From Carya illinoinensis (Eukaryota > Streptophyta > Magnoliopsida > Fagales > Juglandaceae): DNA of 64,000 nt. The stretch lies in the NCBI RefSeq assembly GCF_018687715.1, contig NC_056757.1, forward strand, positions 29,121,501-29,185,500, written 5' to 3'. Within the stretch, counting starts at the first letter, position 1; each line of letters begins with the position of its first letter. Shown piece after piece: positions 48,072 through 60,508 of the stretch. A program made the position numbers and the translations under genes. The notes under the pieces were generated by a model. It was not told the DNA's origin and ran no database searches. It was given only the letters and a program-made list of their open reading frames with translations.

Positions 48072-48462
48072 CTTTAAATCCCTTTGCATTGTGAAAATTT
48101 TTCCTTGAAATTCTCTTTTGCAGCCCTTCAAAATCCCTGGCCTCTTGTTTCCATTAAGGTTGTGAAACTAAAAATATTAGTTTTAGATCTGCTACAAATG
48201 CAAGCTTTGTGATTTAGAAAACACAAAGCTCATCTCCATATCCTGTAATGTCTCGTGGGAGTTCCCAAGCTTGTTCTTTATGCGTGATAAATTTTTGTGA
48301 TGATCCTTCTTCATTATGTTTGAGCAATCCATGGCTTTTTGACTTATTGTGCTAGTTTTAACAATCATATCCTAGAAGCAAAGCGGTAAAGGTTTTAATG
48401 AAATCACTAGGGCTAGGGCTAGGGCTAGAGCTCGGGCTCGACGCAGAAAGAAACACAAATGG

Positions 48463-48494
<32 letters not shown>

Positions 48495-48639
48495 TGATTC
48501 GATAATTTTGATTGAGTCATAAAATGAGATTCGGTGCATTAGTTTTCATTTCACTCTCCCATGGAATTCCTAAGTGGCATGTTCCTATTGGCCGGTGGAA
48601 AAACATGTTTGAAAACCTAATGCTATGGGTTTAAAATCA

Positions 48640-49351
48640 GAATAATTCCATATACGACTGTGAAAATATATAAATATCGCGTAATTATTTTAAAAAAAGA
48701 ATGATATCTATTATTGAAAAATTAATTTTTATCATATGCTGCGAAAACAAACGAAACTTATAAATTAGATGACTTCTTGTCATCCTTGTGATAATTTGGG
48801 ATTATACGGATCTAAAAAAATATAATTGTAAAATAAAAGATTGTTAAAAAATTTGTCAAAATAATACTAATGCTAAAAACTTAATGTGTATTTTAAAAAA
48901 AATAAATTAATACTTTAACAACAATTATAATTAAAATAAATAAAAATATTGAAATTAATATTTTAATAAAATAATGATAAATTTAAAAAAAATTATTTAA
49001 TGTTGTTAAAAAAATATTAACTAAATTTATAAAAATATATTTACTAATTAAAATTTGGTTAAACCCAAACTGCTGCTCCTCAGTTTAACGTCTCTGACTC
49101 TCGGGGCTAGTCACGCAGTTGTCAAATCGTAATTAGATTATACGAGCCAGTAGTCATCTGCCACGAAGTCTTTGACAAAGCTGAGCCAACCAAATAAACG
49201 CGGTCACGACTTTCATGGAGCGAGGCCGGCTCGGCTAGGGACCACCCACGATTCCACGAAACCACTTGGGTACGTCGTCCAATCAACGAGGCGCATGGGA
49301 GAGTGGGCGGAGGAAACTTGGAACATCAATTCCGATTGGGCTTTGCTACAC
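48640..49351. other. Spacer with GC-rich island
   Basis: 48660-49065 is AT-rich and empty. 49080-49340 is markedly richer in GC (GAGCGAGGCCGGCTCGGCTA, CCAATCAACGAGGCGC) but has no gene-like frame. Its meaning is unknown. Confidence 0.4.
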
Positions 49352-49534
49352 GCAGTCGGGAAACGCAGTCGGCTGTACGGAATGAATAAAAAAAAATTAT
49401 AAAAAAATTATTTTATATTCAGAGAGACCTGCATGAATTATAAAAAGCTATAAAAATAATTTTTTTTTTCATATAGGTCCTGTATTAATTTTTTTTATAC
49501 AGCCGACTGCACGCCGACTGCATTTCCCGACTGC
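49352..49534. mobile_element. Small TIR element with GCAGTCGG ends
   Basis: The left end GCAGTCGGGAAACGCAGTCG..GCTGTA and the reverse complement of the right end GCAGTCGGGAAATGCAGTCG..GCGTGCAGTCGGCTGTA are inverted repeats around an AT-rich core. The right arm has an extra GCAGTCGG unit. No clear target duplication. Confidence 0.78.
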
Positions 49535-49859
49535 ACAAATCATTTCTGATTCCGATTTCCCAAGCATCGTCGGTTGCGTCCAAATATAGAAAGTAGTGTA
49601 TATTTGCCGTTTTGCATGTCCGTCTCCGGTCCCAAATTCATTTTAAATTATTCTCCTATCAGATTTCTGACAATTTCTTTTTTTAATCATATTTTATTGT
49701 ATTTAAATGTTGAGATTTTAAAACATATTTGTATAAAAAAAATTATATTTATAAGTGAGTATAAATAATATACAGATATAATTAGTGGGAAGTTCGAGGA
49801 GGTTTTGTAGACAGGACCTATTTAGTCTAGGGTTTTTCTACCCTGGACTAGATCAAATT

Positions 49860-50665
49860 CCTTAAGGGCCGGGCCGTTTCGGTCCCATTCGGACGGTCCG
49901 GTAGATTCATTTGGTCTACTTTAGACTTTTTTTTTTCAATAATCTAAGGGTATTTTGTTTAATACTTAGATAATTATATTGTAATATATTTAATATATAT
50001 TATACATATAGTATACTATTATATATATTAGTAATACACTAATACTATTAGTCTATTAATATATTGTAAATTAGTAATAGTTATTAATTTATTTACTATA
50101 ACTAATAATACACTAGTACTAATACTATAATTAATAACTATATGTGATAATAGTAATACTATATGTAATATATTAGTTTTACTATATCTCTTCAAACCCT
50201 GCACATTTAATCATTTATTAATACTTTATAACATTATGTAATACTATATTAAATAATAGTAATATTCTTATTACTAATATTTTATGTAGTTCTACTAATA
50301 CGCTATGTTGTTATATTAATTTAATACTAATATATTAAATTAACTATATTAATACTATTATAAATTTATACATATATTATAATTTATACTATAACTCTTA
50401 TAATATATTAATATATATTAGTACTATATATTATATTTATATATTAAAGAATATAATACTTATGTAATATTGTGATATATAATTATTTATATAAATGATA
50501 TATATAATTTTTTTTTACAATTTTTCATTTGGTCAAGTTAGGTCCGGGTTGCACCGCGGACTGGACCAAATGAATTTGGTCCTTCCATTTTTGGACTTGA
50601 CTAGACCGGTCAAAAAATGATCGGTCCAATCGGTTTATCTGGTCCGGACCAGCCAATGCTCTCTC
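49860..50665. repeat. GGTCCGG-type repeat with AT-rich core
   Basis: GGCCGTTTCGGTCCCATTCG at the left and CGGACTGGACCAAATGAATT, GACCGGTC and TGGTCCGGACCAGCC at the right surround ~550 bp of almost pure A/T with many ATACTA/TATTAA words. A similar organisation occurs at 57.79-58.45 kb. Confidence 0.55.
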
Positions 50666-51544
50666 CTAAATATGATTTAATTTAAAAGATAAATTTTTAA
50701 TTTTAAATATTATAAATTAAATTTTACCATTAGCTTAAGAATATAAATAAAAGGAATACTTGTATGCATGGCATTTGTTATTTTTATCATTTTATTTAAG
50801 ATTAATTTTATATATAATTGTAAATTATATAAATATTCTGTAATTATTTTAAAAAAAATTGTGATTTATTATTAAAAAATTAATTAATTTTTCATGTTAA
50901 TATCATATTTTATTTATTTTTTTAAAATAATTATATGACAGTTGCGTAATTCAAAATTATAAATATCTTTTTCTCTTTACAAATTACGTATTAATTAGAC
51001 GAGAGTAAGTGGCGTAAAACTTTTTAGTAGAATCTCTGTTTATATATTCCACTTGAAAGGCAAGCCTACATCTCCACTTTTCAAAAGTCTTAGCTCAGAA
51101 GAGATGCTTAAGCTAACACTGCGGCAAAAAAGGAGCCCTCACTTCAACCAGCATAAAACAGCTGTGTGTTTTTAATTATTCGTATCTACCGACAACATTA
51201 TGTATTTTTAAACCATTCTCCAATTAAAAAAAAAAAAGTGGATCTCAATATTACTATTTCACAATTGATATTAATAAAAATGCAAAATACTTTATATTTC
51301 ACAATACATATTATGAAATAAGAATATTTTTATAAAATGTTTTTATTTTTATAAAATAAATTATAAAAATATTCATCATTTTTAAATATTATTATGTAAA
51401 ATATTATAAAAAGTTACGTTTATTATTTTTCATAAATGAAAAAAGAAAAACTGCATTTTGTTCGCCTTTTCAATTGTTACTATTATTATTTTTGAAAGTA
51501 CCTTTTCGATTAGAAGAAGCAGAATAAAATAATAGTCAGCCATG
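50666..51544. other. Upstream region of AAPT1
   Basis: AT-rich, no gene recognised. The stretch nearest 51545 should contain the AAPT1 promoter, but no decisive TATA box was chosen. Confidence 0.4.
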
Positions 51545-51886
51545 CTTACCCCTTAGCTCCACTAAACCCTCTTCTCTTACTCTCTTTCTCGCAACCTAGC
51601 TCAATCCACTGTGGTTCCAAGAGGTAATGTTCATCTTCTTCGTTTGCTGATCTGCTCAGTTTATCAATTTCCGTTTGTTCTTTACTTTTCCTTCGATCCT
51701 TTCTCAATGTAAATACCATGGATAAAAAATGCCTTGTACTTCGTTTAATTTTGGTTTGCGATAGTTTGTTTGTGTCTTTTGATTGCTTTAACATAACCGT
51801 TATCTTCCAATTGCTTCGAGCGATTGTAGCACTTGGCCCTGTGTTGGTGGTTTGGCGGGTCAGTCGGAGACTAGAATCAGGGAAGA
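51545..51886 (+). promoter_or_regulatory. AAPT1 5' leader with probable leader intron
   Basis: Pyrimidine-rich sequence (51550-51625) ending CCAAGAG|GTAATG suggests a first leader exon and donor. An acceptor ..GCGATTGTAG at about 51830 precedes the short second leader part up to the ATG at 51887. Exact transcript ends cannot be read. Confidence 0.5.
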
Positions 51887-54800
51887 ATGGGGTACATTGG
51901 TGCGCATGGTGTGGCTGCGCTGCATAGGCATAAGTATAGCGGCGTGGATCATTCCTACGTCGCCAAATATGTGCTCCAACCCTTTTGGAGTCGCTTCGTT
52001 AATTTATTCCCACTTTGGATGCCGTAAGTCCTTTAACTATTTTAATTTTACTCCGGTTGTTGAAAAGTTTGCACATAAGCAACTTGTATTGGACTTTGTA
52101 TTTTTAATTATTTTTAAGCTATCTAATCTGATGGTATGAAAATCTTAGTAAAGAGTGCAAACAAAATTCTAGAACCAAAAGACTATATGGTCAATGTTCT
52201 AATATGTGCCTCTAGTTTGTGATGTTGAGTTGTGACAATCTCTCCAACTCTCTGTTGTTTTTTAAATCTGCGCGTAGTGTTTTTTGGGTGTCTGATGTCG
52301 AAGTTTGGCAATTGCTAATGGAGAATTACTTGTCAAAAAGGAGGGAAAAGCACTAAGTTGGAATGTCAGAATGCAAGCTACAATCTTTATGTTGTTTCTG
52401 TTTCCTAAATTCTGGTTAGAATTCAGAATTTGGGATTTTCCCAACATTAGTACAAAGTTCTTTTTTTATTTTTCTGACATATGGGAAGGTCCAATTTTGC
52501 ACTGAAGCTTTTTTTTTTCCTTAATGCTTCATTTGTAACTCAAGAACCTATATACCGTGGAGTTAACTTGAGAATGTGGTTTGATAACATAAAATTTAAG
52601 CACTGGTTTGAAAATCTAGGATTTCATGAATGATGATGCATACAATTTCTTATGGTGTGCTTTTATTGGACTTGTACCTGATCCCCAATTTTAAATTCTT
52701 CAGCCAAGTCTGCTATCTTGTTATTATTACCAGTTTTTTGTGTGTGCAAGTGCTAGTACATTTATCTTCTTACTAAGATGAGCTGACTTTTCTCTTTTTC
52801 TCTGGGTTTTTTGTGTTTCATTTCGGAAATTTCCAAGTCCAAACGCGGTATAATAATCTTTCCTCCTCTTTATATCATTCATCAATTTGTTACTTCTACT
52901 TTGATATGGTGCACTCATGCCTTTTCATTGACAGAATACACTTTGTATTTTGTCAGATAACACTTACGGGATCCATGTTCTTAGTCATCTCTATGCTGCT
53001 TGGCTATGTGAGTGGGAGTTGATCTCTTCTCATGTTTTTGGTTTCAATCATCTGTTAGATTATACAAAATCCTCCTAACAATTGACCCTTGTGTGTTCTG
53101 TTGCATGCATTTGTGTATCTGTTATGTGAGAATTGAATCTCCATGTTACTTGCTACAAAATGTTTGTTGGAATAGTTTTTATTGAAAGCATTTTTTAATG
53201 CCCAATTGTCCATCTGTTATTTAGAAATAAAACCTGGTTTAGGATTTGTTGATCAGTTGCAAAGAAGTTGTGAAAAGAAGTGTTTTGTATAGTAACCCTC
53301 TAACCTCTGAATTATTGATACATACTTTTGTTTCAGATTTATTCACCTCGCTTGGACTCACCTCCTCCAAGATGGGTTCATGTTGCACACGGATTGCTAC
53401 TTTTTCTCTATCAGGTCTGATTAGAATTAATTCAAGCTGTGAAAGTCATGTTGTTTCTTCTTATTGTCATAATTTATATTCATTAGGCGTGCTTCTTCTC
53501 CTTACATGCAGCTGAATAGGGTTATAATACTAAGATACGCATTCATGCAATATTTCCTTGAGATTATTTATTTTGCTTTCATGCAATATTTTAGTTTGAC
53601 TTTCATGGGGCTGTTTTGCTTGCTTGACTTTGTGCTATCATGTTCTTATTTCTTTGATTGAAGTCAAGAGAATTAGCTTCTGGATTTTAGACAGTTAAAA
53701 GTTGGGACTTGTGGAAAACTGCTGCTGCTCAACTTCTGTAGTGGCTTTTTTAGGTTTTGTGACTATCTAAGACTATTTTCTGCAAAATGAAATTTTTACC
53801 ACAACTTCATCTCTGTAAATATTCTAAATCTTATGTCCTGATTACTAGGTAGCCATTTGTCCTGCCATTTTAGGTGTCTATTATGTTGCAGATCGTTTAT
53901 TAAGCTGTTTGTCCTGCTAACGTGGTGTCTGTGGAGAGAATGAAATGATCTGTACTTTGAGACTGCAACAAATCAGTGGATGATCTCAAAGTTTTTTGTT
54001 TTTTCATTAAAACCCTTTTTTCTTTGGTTGGTCACTCGTTATTGTGATACTAATCTTCAATATCATGATTTTCTTCTAAAGCATCTTTTGTATACTCTAT
54101 GTAGTTGGATGTCCCTGCCTTTTGAGATTGAATAAAATTACATTAAGTTATAAAATATGGTCCTCTAATAGAGATTGCATATAAGCATGTCCACCCCCTT
54201 CTCCTTTATCAATGTTTTTTTTAACCTGTTTCTATTTCCATGTTAGACCTTTGATGCTGTTGATGGGAAGCAAGCAAGACGAACTAATTCATCAAGTCCA
54301 TTAGGGGAGCTTTTCGATCATGGTGAGCTACTGTCACATACGTTGTCTTTCTTTTTTCTTTGTGGGACAAGAATTAATACTGATGAATAATGTTCTTGCC
54401 TCCCTCTACCCCCCTAATTGCAGGATGTGATGCCCTTGCTTGTGCGGTATATTTCATAATCTTTGGTTGACATTGTATGGCATTGAGACAATTTAGACAT
54501 ACATCACCTTTTTCATCTTTTTCCCTTAAATAGTTTGAAGCATTGGCTTTTGGGAGCACTGCTATGTGTGGAAGCTATACTTTCTGGTTCTGGGTAATTT
54601 CAGCCATTCCATTTTACTGTGCAACATGGGAACAGTAAGTTTTTTGTTACAGCTTCATCATTTATTAATGTTAACCATTTAGTTATTTCCTGCTTTTATG
54701 TTTAAATAATGCACTAAATGATTTCTATGTATTCCACCTCTTAAGGAAAAAAACGGTTTCTGCATATATTTGGCAGGAGTGAGGAAGACAAAGTAATAAA

Positions 54801-57800
54801 TTTTCTTCCTCACCCCTGCCTCCCAGGGTCCAAAGCCCAGGGATTGGATGGGAGGGATTCTTTTAAAAATGCCAGTGCTTATTCACTCTTTCACTGTAAA
54901 TGATGATTATTGTATCTGCTTGCTTTATATGACTTTTATGCCGCCTTTATTCTTGCTATGCGAAATGTTCTATTGGGATTATTGTTTATCGGCTTTCCAG
55001 ATTAAGTTTGTCATTGATGATATCTGTAGATTATACTGACTGTTGGATGTTAGCAGTATTGATGTTTGATTTTCTTGATCTAGCTATTTCACCAATACCC
55101 TTGTTCTTCCGGCTATCAATGGACCAACAGAGGGCCTCATGCTGATTTATTTGAGTCATTTTTTCACAGCTATTGTAGGTAAGCTTCTGTGTTTTTTAAC
55201 CCCTAAGTAATGTGCTTTATGTGCATACAAATAAATGTTCTAGAACTTTATTTATTTTAAATCATAATTTTCTTTGTGGATTTCTTTTGCTTTAGGCTAA
55301 TTACACTTAATTGTTACTTGAGTTCTTAGGTGCTGAGTGGTGGGCTCAACAATTTGGAAAGTCTGTTCCCTTTGTAATTGGGCTACCATTTATTCATGGT
55401 AAGTTTTCTTCAGAAATCTGACGGCCGATTACTCCTTATTTTTTGGAACTCAACAAAGAGGTATGGAACCTGTTTTGAAAATCTTACATAATATACCATG
55501 GTGTTTTAGCTAGATTTGGACGTGCCGGAATCTTTTATTATGAGATGAATTATTTGGGGTTTCTTTATCTGAAATTTCTCTTCATGATTGCTAACGGTTT
55601 CTCACTTTCATTTACTCTGAATTGAAGGTGTTAATGCTTCAGAAGTTTTAGATTATAGCTTTATCTTAAGCTTCTTTTGGTGAGATTTTTATTGTCAAGG
55701 TCATGGCAGGATGTGATGTAGAATAACTTTTGAAGTTTTTATACCTGATTATGGCATGGAAAGTAATGTCATTTAGATGTTTTTCTGCCTAAAGGATATA
55801 GTTTTTAGGATAGAAATCCTAATAATTATTTGTTGCGGGCTTCGCTGGAAACTATAATGCAATTGTATTATATGTTTGCCTATTTTCTTGGAATTTGTTC
55901 TGCAAGTTGAAGTGTAATCTTTATTGGCATGTACATATGAATTCAACATGTACTTCATTTAATTCTTTTTCTGTGTATCCTCCCCAATTGAGCACTAATT
56001 CTATCATTGCCATCTTGTCATACATGTTTTTGCAAGTAAAAGTAAAAGTTTATTGATAGTATAAGGCATAGCCCAAGTACACAGAAAGTGTACGCAGAAT
56101 ACACCTAATAATTATCAAGCACTAGGGGACATTGATGTGCACCGCTTAGAAGTTATTTTCATACATTCCTTTGATAGCAACGCTATTTGTTGGGTTGTCC
56201 ATGTTCATTTCTATGTTTAAGATGCCAGAACTTCTTAAGTTGTACTTGTACTATTTCTGCAGGGAATAATGATCCGCACCATCTTTTTACCCTCTTTTGC
56301 AGGCAGTTAAATGAAGCCTTTACTTAAAATTGTCATTTTGTATTTCCGATTACCTGTTTTTCACCTTATCATTTTCATCTTTACTTCCTCTTCCTTACTT
56401 GATTGTCATTAAAATCCTGTCTTTATTTGCAATAGTTTGAATGTTATGTGTTTGCATTTTTTGTTTATTTTGACCAGAAATTCCCACAAACAGAGTTGTG
56501 CTGTTTCTGATGTCAGTTTTTGGTGTCATACCAACAGTCACTTACAAGTACGTACTTCTCCTTATCCTATATTATTGAAGTTTAGAGCCTTTTTTTTTTT
56601 CATGCGCATAAACTTATCTGACATTTTTTTCTGACTTACAAGTACATTTGTTATGACTTTATCAACTCTAGATTGACTGTTTAATAGGCAACCATCAAGT
56701 TCTTTCCTTTTATGACGAGCTTAAATAGATTGGAGCTTAAGCACACTTGTTTTCCCTCCTGCTAACCCCACTGTGTTGACCCACGGATATTGGAATGACA
56801 TTCAAATTATCAATTGTTGTTGTTGCTGGGCTTTTGGGGTGCTTTTACATGTGTTTTATCTGTCTCTAGAGCTAAAAACTGAGAGCCAGAAACTAATTGT
56901 GTGTGTATTAGGGTCGATGTTACATGGTTTGAACTCCAAAGGACTTGCCTATTCCCTTTGGAGCTCATATTTATGACATAATATGGTTGTTCAATAAAGT
57001 TCAGCTTAGATCTCCCTTGTTTTACATTTATTTGCAGCATACGCAATGTTTATAGGGTAGTTCAGGGAAGAAAAGGAAGCATGCTGCTGGCGCTAGCAAT
57101 GGTATTACTACAATCTATTGGATACATGTCTCTTGCTTCCAGTTGCTTATATGAGATGTAATGTTGTTTTGTTGTTGCCTCTTTTTAGCTTTGCCCTTTT
57201 GCTGCACTCTTGGGAGGAGTTCTTGTATGGTATGATTGATATATGTTGTATGTTTTATATATATATATATATTTTCTTTCACATGCATTGTGCTTTACAT
57301 GGTGGCATTATTTCTCTATGCAGGGACTATCTGTCTCCATTTGACATAATGGCGGACTATCCGCATTTAGTTGTATTGGGAACTGGACTTGCTTTTGGTT
57401 TCCTTGTGGTAAGATGTTGTGTTTTGGTGTTTATATATTAAAAAAATAGATAGCATTTCAGTGTGACTACGCATTCAGCTATAGTTTTTATTTATTTTCT
57501 TTGAATTGGATGGCTTTGTTATTATTGTCTTTGGGTTTCACTTTCCGTGGTCATTATTATATCAATTGATCTATTGTTCCCAGTTTGAAGGTTGACTGGA
57601 AGTAATAGAACCTTGCATCCATATAATGATTAAGGCTTTTCCTGGTAGATGCATTTTCCATGCAGTTATATTTTGTTGTAAGCTGTGGGTTCCAGATGCA
57701 TTTGAATTTCACAATGAGAAAGGTTCTTAGCATGATAATGTCACTGATCTGCCAAGTACTGTGAGATTAAAGTCCTTGGTCATGGGTGTAATTGGTCTGG

Positions 57801-60508
57801 TCCGGTCAGTTTTGGAGGCATTTTTTGCACTGGATCACCACTATTACCCTTAAGACTGACTGCAAAGCCTTAAAAACTGGACTAAACCGATTTACATTGA
57901 TCCTGTCGGTCTTAAAGGATGTTTTGGATTGGACTGAAACCGGACCACTATACTTAAGTTTTTTAATTAAGTGTATTTTCATCAAGTATATTAAGTAAGT
58001 ATTCTAATTAAGTATTTAATAAAGTATATTAAAAAAATAAACTTTAAGTTTACTTGGTTGAGTAATGATACACACATAACACTCTTCACAACACTTTTCA
58101 CACCACATGATGTAAAATGAGGGAATTTTTGTAAATTGGTGTTATTTTTATAGTATATTTTATGATAATACCCCTCATTTTAAAACATGATTGTGAAATA
58201 TGTTGTGAAAAGTATTGTGTTTATCATTGTCTTACATAAAACCGGTTTTATAATATGTATAATATATATTATATACACAATTAAAAAAAAAACCATATTT
58301 ATATTTGGGTTGGTTCAGGTGGAGAAATCCCACTGATACTGGAACAAAATCCCCTAGTGATTGAATTAAAACCTACCAATCCAAGAATTGGACCGGACTG
58401 TGAAAAACCAGCCAGTTTAGTTGGTTTTTCGTTCCAACGGGTACTTTGAAGTTTTGAACGCCCATCCCTCGCATAAGTTATGATATTCTCTAATGGTCAG
58501 TAGAACCCTTATGGTGGATAGATCTCCTTGCAAGGTATTATGATGATTTGCTGTGTAAAGATTGAAGGTATTTTTATGGCTTGCTGTATTCTAACCGGTT
58601 AAGAGGCATGAATGGCTGGTATTTGGAGATGGCCAGTACGTTTTCCTCTGGGAACCCTAGCATGCGATTGATATTTTGAAATATACAAGGAAATAAATAG
58701 TTCATACACACCATTAATTTTCTCTGGTATGTCCGCTTGGCAGCTTTGGTGTTAGTTTGCTAGTTCTTATAGCTACTTTTTGCTGTGTAATATTTCATTT
58801 TATTTTATTTTTCCCGAGAACCAGTTATATAGGCAATAAAGTCTCTATCGATGATTTTTTTTTTTCCCTGAATTAGTCTGTTTTGGCAGGGAAGGATGGT
58901 CCTGGCTCATTTGTGTGATGAACCAAAGGGGTTGAAAACTAACATGTGTGTGGTATGTTGCATTCTCATGCCGAACCTATTGAAATTTGCTAGTAATTTG
59001 AAATTCAGTCAATTTTCTTTTTCTTTTTTGTCAAGTACAATTCCATCAATTTTTTTTTTTTGATAAGTAAAATTCCATCAATTTCATGGGGGTTTTCCCC
59101 TCTTGTTGCATTACTTTGGCCGTATGTAGTCCGCCGTATGTAGTTCACCATAACTGGTGTTGGAAGATTTTGAGAACTACTGGATATTTAAATCAAGGCT
59201 GAAAAATGATAACTCAGAACAAAAATCCCAATGTAATGAGTCTTGTCACTCGAGAAAGAATATGTAGCAAACATTTTCAAAACTCATTGTAATTGTATTC
59301 TTTTAAAGTCCACTGATCCTTAGCGACCCAGTATGTGCATGAGTGTAAACAATTTTTGAGCATAGCCAGTCGGTGGCTAATTTTTCAGATTTCTGTCTTC
59401 TTAAGATTTTGGATGAATAAAGTTTTATGATAACTTTGTGCCTTGAGTTATAGTTGAGAGAATCTTATTGAGAGGAAGAAAACTTACAATTGTACTGTAC
59501 CTTAGTTATTTTGTAGCCGGTTTTCTATTAAGGATTTTTGGTTGGAAATTACGAGTCCTTGTTAACACTTATAGTTCTTGTGTTGTGTTTTTTTTGGGGG
59601 GGGCGGGAGTGTGGGGGGTTGTGTGTGTATAATACTGTTCCTTGTTAATCCACAACATTGGTCGATGGTAGGTGAGGTCTTCATGTCAAATCCCCCCCAA
59701 AAAAGTTGTGATTCACTTTATCTTTTACTCTGTGCAGTCTCTACTGTATCTCCCTTTTGCCATTGCAAATGCACTCACAGCAAGACTGAATGATGGGTAT
59801 GTTGTAATTTTATTTTGTAAGCCGAGCAACAGACTTGTCATTGTATTCATTATTGATTTTCTTTTTCATTGTTGAACCTATGTTCATCTTTTGTGGCAGG
59901 GTTCCTTTAGTTGATGAGAGTTTGGTTCTTCTTCTTTACTGTCTATTCTCAAGTATGGTGACTCACCTTTTTTCTTATGCATATTGCCACTTAATTATAA
60001 ATTACTTCTCTCTTTGTACACGTTACAACTCTTATTACCAATTGATATCAAAGTTCTCCTTGTTGAGCTTATGTTTTGAGAAGAATAATTGGGCATTTGT
60101 TGCTACAGTGCCTTATTGGGAATGTATTGGTTTAACTTTTACTATCAGTTATAAATTAATATCGTGATTTTTGTGAGAAAAAATCTTGCTCTTCTGCATC
60201 TGATAATCATCTTTTTCTGAACTCAGCTGCACTTTATTTGCACTTTGCCACATCAGTTATTCATGAAATCACAGCTGCGTTGGGGATTTATTGCTTCAGG
60301 TTAGAAGTCAGCCACAACTCTGAATTTGACTTTTGTATCTTCCAAACCATGTCCTATTCAGCAGTGTTGAAAAAACAAATGTCTTTACACACTTTTATCA
60401 TAATTAGCATTTAACTGTGAAATTGTCCCTGTAGTATCTTTAGAATATAGCCTTCATTCTCAGTTAATTTTTTTTGCCAATCACAGGATAACTAGGAAGG
60501 AAGCTTGA
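51887..60508 (+). CDS. AAPT1: Aminoalcohol phosphotransferase AAPT1 (choline/ethanolamine phosphotransferase)
   Basis: Eighteen coding exons join in frame: 51887-52023, 52838-52847, 52957-53007, 53337-53414, 54247-54322, 54424-54446, 54534-54634, 55084-55178, 55330-55398, 56478-56547, 57038-57101, 57189-57229, 57324-57408, 58890-58952, 59738-59796, 59900-59952, 60227-60299, 60487-60508; 389 aa, the length of Arabidopsis AAPT1. The enzyme transfers phosphocholine or phosphoethanolamine from CDP-alcohol to diacylglycerol in the ER, the last step of phosphatidylcholine/ethanolamine synthesis. The family motif DG-x2-AR-x8-G-x3-D-x3-D is complete (Asp98 to Asp120) and is split between exons 5 and 6. 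It begins [20 protein letters not shown], has several membrane spans ([41 protein letters not shown]) and ends RITRKEA. All introns are GT-AG. Confidence 0.96.
52838..52847 (+). other. AAPT1: 10-nt microexon of AAPT1
   Basis: TCCAAACGCG lies between TTTCCAAG and GTATAAT. Exon 1 ends TGG ATG CC and exon 3 starts ATA ACA CTT. Only with this decamer does the reading give W-M-P-P-N-A-I-T-L, matching the invariant MPPNxITL of the family. Without it the frame shifts and four conserved residues are lost. Confidence 0.85.
56035..56125 (-). mobile_element. Short LINE 3'-tail relic in an AAPT1 intron
   Basis: AAGGCATAGCCCAAGTACAC and the following AGAAAGTGTACGCAGAATAC..CCTAATAATTA match the 3' tails of the LINEs at 1.9 and 3.4 kb. 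TAAAAGTAAAAGTTTATTG lies on the tail side. It is ~90 bp, severely 5'-truncated, antisense to AAPT1. Confidence 0.75.
57787..58450. repeat. GGTCCGG-type repeat in AAPT1 intron 13
   Basis: TAATTGGTCTGGTCCGGTCA at the left and AATTGGACCGGACTGTGAAA at the right, with GAAACCGGACCACTATAC and AAAACCGGTTTTATAATATG inside. It resembles the element at 49.86-50.67 kb. A palindromic MITE (58061-58236) sits within it. Confidence 0.55.
58061..58236. mobile_element. Near-palindromic MITE
   Basis: The left arm GTAATGATACACACATAACA, CTTCACAACACTTTTCACAC pairs with the reverse complement of the right arm GACAATGATAAACACAATAC, TTTTCACAACATATTTCACA. Both arms run into AAAATGAGGG. Arms are ~60 bp; it is non-coding. 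Confidence 0.7.

Larger units (their letters stand above)
47178..48626. mobile_element. Long-TIR DNA element, candidate Pack-MULE
   Basis: The segment from about 47186 (GGTTCCAAACATGTTTTTCT, AATAGGAGCATG, TTCCATGGGAGAGTGAAATG, CGAATCTCATCTTATGACTT, CT tract, CTACGCCAAGCCCTAGCC) reappears in reverse complement ending near 48618 (GGTTTTCAAACATGTTTTTC, CAATAGGAACATG, TTCCATGGGAGAGTGAAATG, CGAATCTCATTTTATGACTC, CT tract, CTGCGTCGAGCCC). The arms exceed 200 bp including the microsatellite. Such long inverted repeats around unrelated gene sequence are the hallmark of Mutator-like elements. The interior holds a DUF1635-like fragment. A 9-bp target duplication could not be identified, so the outer limits are approximate. 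Confidence 0.78.

Noticed and set aside
48410..48432. AGGGCT repeats resembling interstitial telomere sequence
   Set aside because: The plant telomere unit is TTTAGGG. This AGGGCT tract is part of the inverted arm of the long-TIR element.
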